This document shows positions 35,020-43,765 of a stretch of DNA of 64,000 bases, in pieces. The notes beneath the pieces were generated by a model, which did no database searches, was not told where the DNA came from, and saw only the letters and a program-made list of their open reading frames with translations. Source of the stretch: Halotia branconii CENA392 (GTDB lineage: Bacteria; Cyanobacteriota; Cyanobacteriia; Cyanobacteriales; Nostocaceae); contig NZ_CP124543.1 of NCBI RefSeq assembly GCF_029953635.1, forward strand, positions 5,497,455 to 5,561,454, written 5' to 3'. Both the position numbers and the translations under genes were made by a program. The stretch's first letter is position 1, and the number at the start of each line of letters is the position of its first letter.

Positions 35020-36696
35020 ATGGATCTATCGGAACCGCCAAAATTGCTTGTTCCCTATGTAAGTGGATTGATTATCTTATGCATCTCTGTACTTTGGTTA
35101 GTTGATCAGTTTGTAACTTGGTTCCGTACTCGCACTAGTGACTTTCCCTTTGAGCCACTAATTGCTACAGCTACTGCTCTTGGGCTTTTATTTGTCTCTC
35201 CTGGCTTAGAAGAGAAAGATTGGACATTGTCATGGGTAATCTTTCTCATCGCCTTAGCGGTGTTGATATGGATGATGGGAAAAATACAAAATATCAAAAG
35301 GTGGCAATTCCAGACAGTGATTGCTATTTTTGTCCTTGTAAATGTAATACTATTTTGGAATTATAATCAGAATGACTTGCATGGTGAGACAATCAAGGTG
35401 ATGTTGCAAACTGAACCGGATCGTGAGTCAATTGATAATTATTGGACACGCACTTGGGAGAAGAGTGCTGCTGAACAATTTCAAAAAGATTTTGGTGTAA
35501 AAGTCGAAATTATTCCTGTTAAAACTGGAGTTAGTAAACGTCTAGATCAATTTTTAGAAGCACTTGATCCAGAACTTCCACTCAAGCAAGGGGATGAAGT
35601 TGATGTGTTTGCTATTGACGTAATTTGGACTGGGTTAATGGCAAGACACGCAGCAAATTTACAACCAATTTTTCAGGACTTTTCCAATAAATTTAATTTT
35701 AATATCTTTGAAAATAATAAAGTTCGTGTAGGTAATAATACTAAGCTTGTCGCTGTACCTTGGTTCATTGATAATGGGCTACTTTTTTATCGCAAAGACC
35801 TACTGAAAAAGTATTTTCAAAGCGACCTTCCACCAAATACTTGGCAGGAGTTGGAACAGAAGGCTGTGGAAATTCAGAATCAAGAGCGAAAGCTAGGAAA
35901 TAAGGACTTCTGGGGTTTTGTTTGGCAAGGTGATCCATCTGAAGGGTTAGTATGTAACGCTCTTGAGTGGCAGTTTTCTCATGGTGGCGGTACTGTTGTT
36001 GCCGTAAAGAATAACGTCATAGATGTAGATATTAATGTAGAAGCAACTACTAAAGCATTTGAGCGAGCAAAAAACTGGATTGGTAAAATTTCGCCACCGG
36101 ATATCCTTATAGACTACGATCATAAAAAGGCATACCGAACTTGGAGAAAAGGCAATGCTGCCTTCATGCGTAACTGGCTATATGCTTACTCCGATACCTT
36201 TAAGGAAAGTCCAGAGCTGCCAAATCTTCAAGGTGATGTTGGGGTGACGTTATTACCTAAAGGTGATGATAAGAATGCAACCTATGCTTCCGCATTAGGC
36301 GGATGGCAGTTAATGATTAATGCTCATTCTCAAGGAAAGCAAAAGAAAGCTGCAATTGAGTTTGTAAAATTCTTATTAAGTAGGGAGCAACAAAAATTAC
36401 TTGCACTTAAAACTGGTAAAGTTCCTGCCTTAAAAGAACTTTATACTGATGCAGAAGTCTTGGATAAGCTTCCATTTCTTAATGATAATGAGGATAATTC
36501 TAAACTCAACAAGCTGTTTACGGGTGAATCTCCTGTGATTGTGCAAAGACCATCCTCTTTAACAGATAGAAGTTACCCTATAATATCGGAGGTTTATCTT
36601 AATGGAGTTCGCAACATATTACAACGTAATGTTGTAGATACGCGAAAAGCTGTAGAGATGTTACGGGATAGAGTGAAGAATCATCTCAATACTTAA
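35020..36696 (+). CDS. Family 1 solute-binding protein fused to a four-helix membrane domain
   Basis: 558 residues. AAGGAG lies 7 bases before the ATG. Residues 1-115 hold four membrane helices (about 13-32, 45-62, 72-87, 97-115) and residues about 120-558 a periplasmic sugar-type solute-binding fold. Fold markers are IKVMLQTEPDRESIDNYW, DVFAIDVIWTGLMARHAANLQP, VAVPWFIDNGLLFYRKDLL, FMRNWLYAYSDTF, and YASALGGWQLMINAHSQGKQKKAAIEFVKFLLS. Free binding proteins have a signal peptide; this one is tethered by a membrane module, suggesting a sensor or fixed receptor. No ABC partners next to it. Confidence 0.75.
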   Translation: MDLSEPPKLLVPYVSGLIILCISVLWLVDQFVTWFRTRTSDFPFEPLIATATALGLLFVSPGLEEKDWTLSWVIFLIALAVLIWMMGKIQNIKRWQFQTVIAIFVLVNVILFWNYNQNDLHGETIKVMLQTEPDRESIDNYWTRTWEKSAAEQFQKDFGVKVEIIPVKTGVSKRLDQFLEALDPELPLKQGDEVDVFAIDVIWTGLMARHAANLQPIFQDFSNKFNFNIFENNKVRVGNNTKLVAVPWFIDNGLLFYRKDLLKKYFQSDLPPNTWQELEQKAVEIQNQERKLGNKDFWGFVWQGDPSEGLVCNALEWQFSHGGGTVVAVKNNVIDVDINVEATTKAFERAKNWIGKISPPDILIDYDHKKAYRTWRKGNAAFMRNWLYAYSDTFKESPELPNLQGDVGVTLLPKGDDKNATYASALGGWQLMINAHSQGKQKKAAIEFVKFLLSREQQKLLALKTGKVPALKELYTDAEVLDKLPFLNDNEDNSKLNKLFTGESPVIVQRPSSLTDRSYPIISEVYLNGVRNILQRNVVDTRKAVEMLRDRVKNHLNT

Positions 36697-36943
36697 TGCG
36701 CTTGGAGCATCCTATATTTAGACTCCAGAACACTCAGCAGCTTTTCTTCTACAGTCATCAGGTAAAGACGATTTCAGCTTCACCAATGACTGCAATAAAT
36801 TGTTGACTGTCTCCTCCAGTGAGTCTAAGTGTATTCTATTGATGCGCTAGCTTTTTTTAGTAAGCTTGATCCAGTTTCATCAGTTTGAACTACTAACTTA
36901 ACCACAGGATGTTTACCTTTCCATGTTATATTTTGAGCAAATT
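36697..36943. other. Gap with possible eroded coding fragments (minus strand)
   Basis: On the minus strand, just after the 849-residue gene, a 42-codon frame ends in KHPVVKLVVQTDETGSSLLK then KASASIEYT and stop. A second frame further down reads LEETVNNLLQSLVKLKSSLP before DDCRRKAAECSGV and stop. Both look protein-like and lie in different frames, suggesting a broken small gene. No homology can be claimed. Confidence 0.3.
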
Positions 36944-39493
36944 TTAAATTTGACAAAGCCAAGATTCATTTTCAATCCGTTTGGCAATAGGATGTTTTGT
37001 CGTTGTTCCAGGCTCAGATGTATCATTATGCCATCCTTGCCAAATATCTGTAGCAAGTTTAGAGAACTCACTTTGTACTTGGAACCAGCTAGGATTATTT
37101 TCTCTACTCCATAGGTAACACAACAAATCTAAAACTTTTTCAGAGGTGCGGTTACTTGTTGGATTTAATTTGTTTTTATTTGATTCAATTAATTGATCTT
37201 CTCCCATAAATACTCTTGTTAGCCCCTCTTTAGTGCTGAAATTACCCAGTTTTTTTGAACACCTAAAAATATCGAAGAGAGCATCACAAATACGGCGATT
37301 TAAGCCTAAATATATAGAGCCTTTAAGGGCTTTTAAAAAACGCTCTAAAGCATTAGTAGGGTCATTCTGAATTAATAGTAAATATTCTCCATGCAGCAAA
37401 GAAATTTCTGAAAGAACTGCTTGGCGGAAGTTTTCACTGTGACCAGTTGTTAAACTAGCATTAGCAAATTTATCAGCAAACTTAAAGACCTGTATTGACA
37501 AGTTACCATCTCCAAGTCTTACCCCGACTCGTCCTGCTAAAGCTAACCATCTAGTCACTCGCTGAGTTGAGCCAATACGTGATGCGTAGTGTGCTGCTTT
37601 GAGAAAATGTTCTATGGCTTTTTCAAGTGTATTTTTATCATTGCTCAGGTAGAACTCTATTCGCGCGGCATTTCCATAAATTTCAGATAAGGCTTTATAA
37701 ATATCCAAACCTGGGTCTTTATAGCAAGATCCTCGTTTAATTGCGTTTTTAATTTTACTATCCCATTCTTCTAATTCAAGCCACTTGCTTCTTTGGTGGG
37801 ATTCAAATAAATTTGGTTCATGTCCGCAGGAAAGCTCATATAAATAGATCTCTGACTGTATAAGAGCCTGTATAGGAACAAGCTCTTGTTTTACTTCCTC
37901 ATCATCCTCAAATACTTTTTGAATTTCTGCAATGAGCGACTTTAAATTACTGATATTGCCTTGAGTGTTAGATAGTCTTAGCTCCAGTCGTTTTGCCAGA
38001 AGATAACAACGATAAAAATTGAGCCGATATGAAAAATAAATGTTTTCCTTGGGAATTATCTTCAGTTCATCTATAGCTATATCGGCAATTCTATTAATTT
38101 CAGTTGGCTGACATTCATCATCCAGAAATTGAAAATTCTGAAAAGCTTTCCTGGCTCTAGTTAATCGCTTTCTCAATTCAGAAAGAGCTTTGCACGCTGA
38201 AACGTAGATTTCTATATCGAGTTTGTCATTTGCATTCTGATCTACAATCCATTGTTTAGCAGCGTAGACAGTCGCTTGTAGCATAGTGATCATTGAGTCC
38301 CGATCTACCCAAATCCCTTGATACTTTTGCTGCTTTCCCAAAATTATAGTTGTTTCAACTAAAGAATCAATGCTGCTGTCTAAGGTTTTTGTCGAGATGC
38401 TGATGTTACCTATATCTTCTGTTAAGCCCATGTGTAAGCTACAAGCACCAATAGCATTCTCTAAAATTGTGTTTCCAGAAGTATAAATCCATTCAATCAA
38501 CTCACTAGGTTGATTGTTGTAACTAAAGCTACAAGTCACTTTCGCCATAATTACTGGATTAAGCAAATCAAAGGACTTGGCCTCTATTTGTCTTGTTGAA
38601 TAAGAACCTGGAGTTTTCAGTTCGCATTCTGCCTGATAACCAATTCGTACAAACTTCTGGTATAAATCTTTATACTCTTCTCCCGCGTTTATATATTTAG
38701 ATAAAGTTTGAAATTCTGTTTTTTCAACTCTAATATGAAGGTTAGGTAAGTTTTTAGGCATTTGCTCTTTGATCGCAATGCTCATGAACAGTCTAATCGC
38801 TTCTTGCTGACTAAAGCTTGTTTTGCCTCCAGCTTTAAGTCTTCTCCAAGTTCGCTGTAGCTTGTCAATTACTTCGAGTCTCAGTTTTAAACCTAATGTT
38901 GGGTGGTTTTCGAGGTTATCAATCAGAGATTTTAGGTAGTCATTTTCCTGATCGTTAGAATTTTCTTGAAAAAGCTTTTTGCTGGCGATCGCTATTTTAT
39001 TACTGGCGATCGCTAAGAACTCCTGGGTTGTAGGCACTAAATCTTCAAAATCCAAAAACTCAAGTAATGTAACTACTTGAGCCACTTGAAAAAACACTTC
39101 TGGAGTTACTCGAATAATTTTGGTTTTTTCTGGCAAAAACCCGGCGGACTCCAGTAACTCGTCCACTCCGCTTTTTCCCAACAATTCACGCATTTTTTCA
39201 GGATTAGGCAGTTCGTCAATATTAGATTCAATTTCTCCTGAGTTACTTTCAAGCTCTATTTTTGATTTCTTTTTGGATACCTTACCTTTTTGCAGACTCT
39301 CGCATAGTTTAATCAAGTTTTTACGGTCAACTGGCAATCGTTGCTTTTTACCTTTATTCAAAAAATTAATTACAACTGGACGGCTAACCCCCATCCCTTC
39401 AGATAACTCTACCTGGGTTGCTCCCATTTTGTCTAAGTAAAAGTAGAGCAGCTCCCGTAGTTCTTCTTGGTCTTCAATGCTTTCTTGGCTCAT
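36944..39493 (-). CDS. Large helix-turn-helix protein with long alpha-helical repeat region
   Basis: 849 residues. The N-terminal 65 residues form an XRE-type helix-turn-helix (LYFYLDKMGATQVELSEGMGVSRPVVINFLNKG, with recognition helix SRPVVINF), and a Lys/Ser/Glu-rich linker follows. The rest is mainly helical with tetratricopeptide-like stretches (DIYKALSEIYGNAARIEFYL, LEKAIEHFLKAAHYASRIGSTQRV, LERFLKALKGSIYLGLNRRI). No nucleotide-binding or protease motif is visible. Some cyanobacterial regulators place such helical sensors behind XRE domains. Function unknown; might control the neighbouring genes. Confidence 0.65.
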   Translation of the reverse strand: MSQESIEDQEELRELLYFYLDKMGATQVELSEGMGVSRPVVINFLNKGKKQRLPVDRKNLIKLCESLQKGKVSKKKSKIELESNSGEIESNIDELPNPEKMRELLGKSGVDELLESAGFLPEKTKIIRVTPEVFFQVAQVVTLLEFLDFEDLVPTTQEFLAIASNKIAIASKKLFQENSNDQENDYLKSLIDNLENHPTLGLKLRLEVIDKLQRTWRRLKAGGKTSFSQQEAIRLFMSIAIKEQMPKNLPNLHIRVEKTEFQTLSKYINAGEEYKDLYQKFVRIGYQAECELKTPGSYSTRQIEAKSFDLLNPVIMAKVTCSFSYNNQPSELIEWIYTSGNTILENAIGACSLHMGLTEDIGNISISTKTLDSSIDSLVETTIILGKQQKYQGIWVDRDSMITMLQATVYAAKQWIVDQNANDKLDIEIYVSACKALSELRKRLTRARKAFQNFQFLDDECQPTEINRIADIAIDELKIIPKENIYFSYRLNFYRCYLLAKRLELRLSNTQGNISNLKSLIAEIQKVFEDDEEVKQELVPIQALIQSEIYLYELSCGHEPNLFESHQRSKWLELEEWDSKIKNAIKRGSCYKDPGLDIYKALSEIYGNAARIEFYLSNDKNTLEKAIEHFLKAAHYASRIGSTQRVTRWLALAGRVGVRLGDGNLSIQVFKFADKFANASLTTGHSENFRQAVLSEISLLHGEYLLLIQNDPTNALERFLKALKGSIYLGLNRRICDALFDIFRCSKKLGNFSTKEGLTRVFMGEDQLIESNKNKLNPTSNRTSEKVLDLLCYLWSRENNPSWFQVQSEFSKLATDIWQGWHNDTSEPGTTTKHPIAKRIENESWLCQI

Positions 39494-39764
39494 AATCTTT
39501 ATTCTAGCTAGAACGAAAATCTAGATGTAAATTATATTGACATTGAAATGGTTCTTTCTTATTTTTTTTGTCGTTTCTAATACAGAAATTAATTTTACAA
39601 AACTTTATTTTTATGAAATCTTGTTAATTATGGGGTTTTCTATAGTTTTTTTGAGATTTTCTTCAAAAAATCTTCATTTTTATTTATTTCAGTAGCATAC
39701 GCTACATTTTTGATCATGGAAAACATGTTTTTATAATTTACACACAACATCAAATTTACAGTGT

Positions 39765-40163
39765 ATGGATAGTTTATGCCTCCCAATAGAGCAAATCCTT
39801 GACTCCTGTGAAGACCACGTAGCTAGGCTTCAGCAATCCAATACGGCTGGATTTATAGAAATCCAGTGCTGTCCTATTCGAGGACAGTATAAAACCAAGT
39901 GCCAATATGGATTTTACCGAAACTTTCTAATTGCACCAGAAGACTTAGCTGTTTGGAAGACTCCTCCGTTACTTAGACAGCGAGAAACCTTGGAAACTGT
40001 AGATCAAGTTATGACAATGCTTAACAGTGCATTGTTTGAGACTTTTCATCTACAGCAAGGTCATGCAAATATTCTGATCTGGCATCGTGAGCAGAGGAGT
40101 CAATACGGTCAATATGGATTTCAGTTTTGTCCATCAATAGTCCACGGAATTAAGCTTTGTTGA
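39765..40163 (+). CDS. Small conserved-looking protein, unknown
   Basis: 132 residues, no signal peptide, two Cys pairs (SCEDH, QCCPIRGQYKTKCQYGFY) and a Gln/His-rich end (HREQRSQYGQYGFQFCPSI). Not recognised. Divergent from the large helix-turn-helix gene at 39493, with 271 bp of AT-rich DNA between them, which could be a regulatory region for both. Confidence 0.5.
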   Translation: MDSLCLPIEQILDSCEDHVARLQQSNTAGFIEIQCCPIRGQYKTKCQYGFYRNFLIAPEDLAVWKTPPLLRQRETLETVDQVMTMLNSALFETFHLQQGHANILIWHREQRSQYGQYGFQFCPSIVHGIKLC

Positions 40164-40618
40164 TTTTAGAGGTAACGACAGCACAGCTGTACCTCATACA
40201 TTTTTGAAATGAATTGCACCTAGTGTGAGGGTAATTCTAAACAACTGAATAAATTTATACTAAGGATCATCGCATCGATGGGAATAACCACGACGGATGT
40301 AGTTGAAGCTTAAGCTTCACACATCCGTTTTTGCGTTTTTATCTACTAAAAACACAAATTCATGATTCTTCTAGTGTCAGTAGTAAAAACAAATGACTAC
40401 TGACGTGAAATACCACCCCTTCCAATACTGTTCGATTAACAAACTGATCTGTTGAGGTAAGCAGGGGAAGAAGAGAGGCAGGGGAAGAAGAAGACTAGAC
40501 AATAACTTCCTTTCCTCCATGCTTCAAGAGCTTATCCGAACCGTATTGCCACCCTTTCACAAGATGGGATGAGCTTAAAACTTGAATCACATCAACTTTA
40601 TCTGAGAAGTTCACAACC
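40164..40618. other. Intergenic region with a strong hairpin
   Basis: About 455 bp. Contains the hairpin listed at 40296-40342. Further right is GAGGTAAGCAGGGGAAGAAGA-type low-complexity sequence. No gene seen. Confidence 0.5.
40296..40342 (+). terminator. Probable intrinsic terminator
   Basis: ACGGATGT-AGTT-GAAGCTTAAGCTTC-ACACATCCGT followed by TTTTTGCGTTTTT. An outer 8-bp stem and an inner 14-base palindrome, then a T tract, about 130 bp after the gene at 39765-40163. Confidence 0.55.
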
Positions 40619-40822
40619 ATGAAAAAATTAACTGCTAAGCTCATCAAGAGTTTTTTATTAGCAATATTTGCTTTCGTGATCGCTTACGTTCTATCAATAG
40701 GCTTTGGAGCTTTGGATATTTTCATAATGCTACTGCCCTTTGTGGGAAATTTGTTTTATAAGTTGGGAATGATCCTTTTGTGTTTAATAACAATAACAGT
40801 TATTTTAGAATCCCTGCGTTAA
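40619..40822 (+). CDS. Small two-helix membrane protein
   Basis: 67 residues, basic start (MKKLTAKLIKS), then two hydrophobic segments (about 12-32 and 34-62, FLLAIFAFVIAYVLSIGFGA and IMLLPFVGNLFYKLGMILLC). Not recognised. In the same direction as the gene at 40977, with 155 bp between. Confidence 0.5.
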   Translation: MKKLTAKLIKSFLLAIFAFVIAYVLSIGFGALDIFIMLLPFVGNLFYKLGMILLCLITITVILESLR

Positions 40823-40976
40823 GTGAAAAAGCAGAGGAGCAGAGGAGCGATCGCCCGCTTTTTTCATCACCAAAAAAACTGTTAACAAGTTCTTTAGTGC
40901 AATCGTTTTCCTCTTGAATCAAGAAATCATCGCACCGAATAAACCATTAGTAATTCATTACCATAGTTGAGATCAC

Positions 40977-41801
40977 ATGATTAATAACATACATATTGCA
41001 GCACCATATTTTGTGGCGCTAATTCTTGGCATAATTTACCGCAAACCTGTTTCTGACTTAATCACTCGTTTGGTAAAAGCTAAAGTTTCAAGCAGTGGAG
41101 TAGAAGTAGAAACCCACAAACAACTTGGAAAACTCACTCATCAAAGTCAAGAAATGACCTTTATTCTTAAAGAAATTAACAATAACATAGAGAAAATAGC
41201 TCACAATGAGAAGCCTTACACTGATTATTTAGAAGCACTTCAAGATACGGAAAGGCGGATTCGAGAATGTTTTGAAAATGATGAGTTTAATAGCAAAAAT
41301 TATGTAGAAATTAAAATATTGGCGGTTTCTATGACATTTTCATGGAATTTTGTTGCTGGTAAAGTTCCTAAACTATTAAAGGACTATGCAAATGCACATA
41401 TCAATACTGAAATCTTACTTGTTGATAGTGATTATTTAGAATCACTCCAGCTTGAAACTTACGATATTAATTGGGCAGCAGAAAGTAGACAACGAGTGAT
41501 GCAGATCAAAAATTTCATCAATAGATTACCAGATGACTGGCGTGACAGATTTTCGATTTCAGCTAGAGTGTACAAAAATGTACCTCATTGGCACGGCTTT
41601 TTGGTAAATAGTGAACACTTATTTTTAGGAAGAACTGATTGGGATTTTTCTACAAATAAACCTAAACTTAGTGTAGGTCAAAACAAGTATCGATACTTTA
41701 ATCACAGTGCTGTTGCAGGTTCAGAACGTATTGATCTGTTTTCAGATTGGCACAAATACTACTTTGAGTTTGCTTCCAAATCTATCCACGATATTAACTA
41801 G
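40977..41801 (+). CDS. Membrane-anchored protein with a C-terminal PLD-like fold (unknown)
   Basis: 274 residues. Starts with a hydrophobic segment (IHIAAPYFVALILGIIY, 5-21), then a polar helical stalk with coiled-coil character (KLTHQSQEMTFILKEINNNIEKI). The C-terminal half has HGFLVNSEHLFLGRTDWDF (about 204-222), similar to the second strand and loop of phospholipase D-like domains. The HxK part is not complete (HGF), so catalysis is doubtful. Reminiscent of membrane-anchored effectors with non-canonical PLD domains; function unknown. Confidence 0.5.
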   Translation: MINNIHIAAPYFVALILGIIYRKPVSDLITRLVKAKVSSSGVEVETHKQLGKLTHQSQEMTFILKEINNNIEKIAHNEKPYTDYLEALQDTERRIRECFENDEFNSKNYVEIKILAVSMTFSWNFVAGKVPKLLKDYANAHINTEILLVDSDYLESLQLETYDINWAAESRQRVMQIKNFINRLPDDWRDRFSISARVYKNVPHWHGFLVNSEHLFLGRTDWDFSTNKPKLSVGQNKYRYFNHSAVAGSERIDLFSDWHKYYFEFASKSIHDIN

Positions 41802-41848
41802 AACAGGTGTTAACAGATTTTATGTCCACAATCAGCGATCGCACACCA

Positions 41849-41882
41849 TAAAAAAACCGGGTAACATTAAAGTCCCCCGGCT
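41849..41882 (-). terminator. Probable fba terminator
   Basis: On the minus strand CCGGGGGACTTTAATGTTA then CCCGG and TTTTTTT: a GC stem with A/T pairs toward the loop and a T tract, 20 bp after the fba stop. Confidence 0.6.
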
Positions 41883-41901
41883 TATTTATTTGTTAACGAA
41901 A

Positions 41902-42981
41902 TTAAACTTTAGCAGCTGACTTGGTGATCATATTTAATTCACCCTTAGCATACTTAGCTGCAAAATCTTCCAGATTAACTTGCTTAATCTTGCTAGCATT
42001 GCCAGCAGTGCCAAATTGTTGATAGCGTTCAGCACAAACTTTTTGCATGTACTTGATAGAAGGCTTGAGGAAGTGACGGGGGTCAAATTCCTTAGGATTA
42101 CTTGCCAAAGCTTCACGTACCGCAGCAGTAATCGCCAAACGGTTATCGGTGTCAATATTTACCTTGCGTACACCACTCTTGATACCTTTTTGAATTTCTT
42201 CTACAGGTACGCCGTAGGTTTCAGGAATCGCACCACCATACTGGTTAATTAGTGCAAGTAAATCTTCAGGTACAGAAGAAGAACCGTGCATTACCAAGTG
42301 GGTGTTAGGCAAACGGCGGTGAATTTCTTCAATCCGGCTGATTGCCAAAATTTCGCCAGTTGGCTTGCGGGTAAACTTGTAAGCACCGTGACTAGTGCCA
42401 ATAGCCACAGCCAAAGCGTCTACTTGAGTTGCTTCGACAAAATCAACTGCTTGGTCGGGGTCAGTTAGTAGTTGAGAATGGTCAAGTGTACCTTCAAATC
42501 CATGACCATCTTCAGCTTCACCAGCACCGGTTTCTAAAGAACCCAAGCAACCAAGTTCGCCTTCAACACTAACACCCAAGGAGTGAGCTACGTTTACTAC
42601 TTCGCGGGTAACGTTGACGTTATATTCAAAGCTGGCTGGTGTCTTAGCGTCAGCTTCTAGTGAGCCATCCATCATGACGCTGGTAAAGTTATTCTTCATT
42701 GCTGAGTAGCAAGTAGATGGAGCATTACCATGATCTTGGTGCATGACAATGGGAATCTGAGGATAGGTTTCTACCGCTGCCAAAATCAGGTGACGCAGAA
42801 AGTTTTCTCCTGCGTAATTACGAGCGCCACGAGAAGCTTGCAAAATTACGGGGCTATCTGTTTCTGCCGCCGCCTTCATGATCGCTTGAATCTGTTCTAA
42901 ATTGTTAACGTTGAAAGCTGGGATGCCGTAACCGTTTTCAGCCGCGTGATCTAGAAGCAGCCGCATTGGTACAAGCGCCAT
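41902..42981 (-). CDS. fba: Fructose-bisphosphate aldolase, class II (Calvin-cycle type)
   Basis: 359 residues. Zinc enzyme condensing dihydroxyacetone phosphate with glyceraldehyde 3-phosphate or erythrose 4-phosphate; used in both the Calvin cycle and glycolysis. Visible: GIPAFNVNNLEQ (19-30), IVMHQDHGNA (zinc His and catalytic region, about 78-87), GSLEADAKTPASFEYN, EGELGCLGSLETG, GTSHGAYKF (zinc His), VMHGSSSVPEDL and KVNIDTDNRLA. AGGAGG lies 8 bases before the start. A TATAAT (43074-43079, minus strand) lies 93 bp upstream. Divergent neighbour of the gap1-pyk-tal genes. Confidence 0.95.
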   Translation of the reverse strand: MALVPMRLLLDHAAENGYGIPAFNVNNLEQIQAIMKAAAETDSPVILQASRGARNYAGENFLRHLILAAVETYPQIPIVMHQDHGNAPSTCYSAMKNNFTSVMMDGSLEADAKTPASFEYNVNVTREVVNVAHSLGVSVEGELGCLGSLETGAGEAEDGHGFEGTLDHSQLLTDPDQAVDFVEATQVDALAVAIGTSHGAYKFTRKPTGEILAISRIEEIHRRLPNTHLVMHGSSSVPEDLLALINQYGGAIPETYGVPVEEIQKGIKSGVRKVNIDTDNRLAITAAVREALASNPKEFDPRHFLKPSIKYMQKVCAERYQQFGTAGNASKIKQVNLEDFAAKYAKGELNMITKSAAKV

Positions 42982-43765
42982 AAATAGTCCTCCTAATGTT
43001 GTTGTCAGCTAGTCGGTGTGAGAGAAGCGCAATAATTACGCTAAATTTTAAGAGTTTTTTCAACTTATAGGAAATTATAACTAGAGTAGTGTGCTTATGT
43101 TGAAAAAGTTTGCGCCATCACTAATCAAGATGCCTGATGCTGGAACTAAACTACTGTCAAGTGTGCTACGTCACACTGATCGGTTTTAGTAGCGTGTTTT
43201 GGTAACGTATTGTTTTAAATAGTCTACCATAAGCGATCGCTCTGTTCATCTTCACAAGTGATTGCTCGTGACCCAAAAGGCAAAGGGGCATACTTCGACT
43301 GCGCTCAGTAACCAGGGGGCAGGGAGCGGGGGGAGCAAGCCCTGCCCTGAAGTTGTGGAGCGGAACATGAATATCAAGCCCCTTCTTCGGTAGACGCTCT
43401 GGATTGGTCAAAGTACAAGATCCGTTACTACCTCCACTCTGCTAACAACTCCCTACTCCCCTGCCTTTGGCAGTGACAAAATATTGACTAACTGCGATCG
43501 CATTTCTACTATCCAAAGCAGTCAATAAAGACTTGTCGATGGCAAAAATGTGTTGAAACAAACAGAAAATTTGATCTCTAGCTACACTTGGTCAGAGCAA
43601 TTGTGAGGATTTTTCGATTAGTTATGGAAACCTTAAAAGATGCCAGCTAAATATGCTTTAGCCAACTTAAGGCTGTCAGGATCAGAAAGTAAAGAGTAAA
43701 AGGCAATTTATTTTGACTTTTAACTTTCTGTTTTTGTTCAGCTTCCCACAACAGGAGGTTTAATC
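42982..43765. other. Divergent intergenic region fba/gap1
   Basis: About 780 bp. Contains the fba promoter region, a GTGTG-CTACGT-CACAC palindrome (about 43159-43174), repeat fragments with CTTCGACTGCGCTCAG and a G-rich stretch (43313-43345). AGGAGG (43752-43757) before the gap1 start is the last element. No gene seen. Confidence 0.5.
43074..43079 (-). promoter_or_regulatory. Possible -10 box of fba
   Basis: A perfect TATAAT on the minus strand 93 bp before the start codon; no good -35 box sits at 16-18 bases upstream, so a regulated promoter or chance match is possible. Confidence 0.3.
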
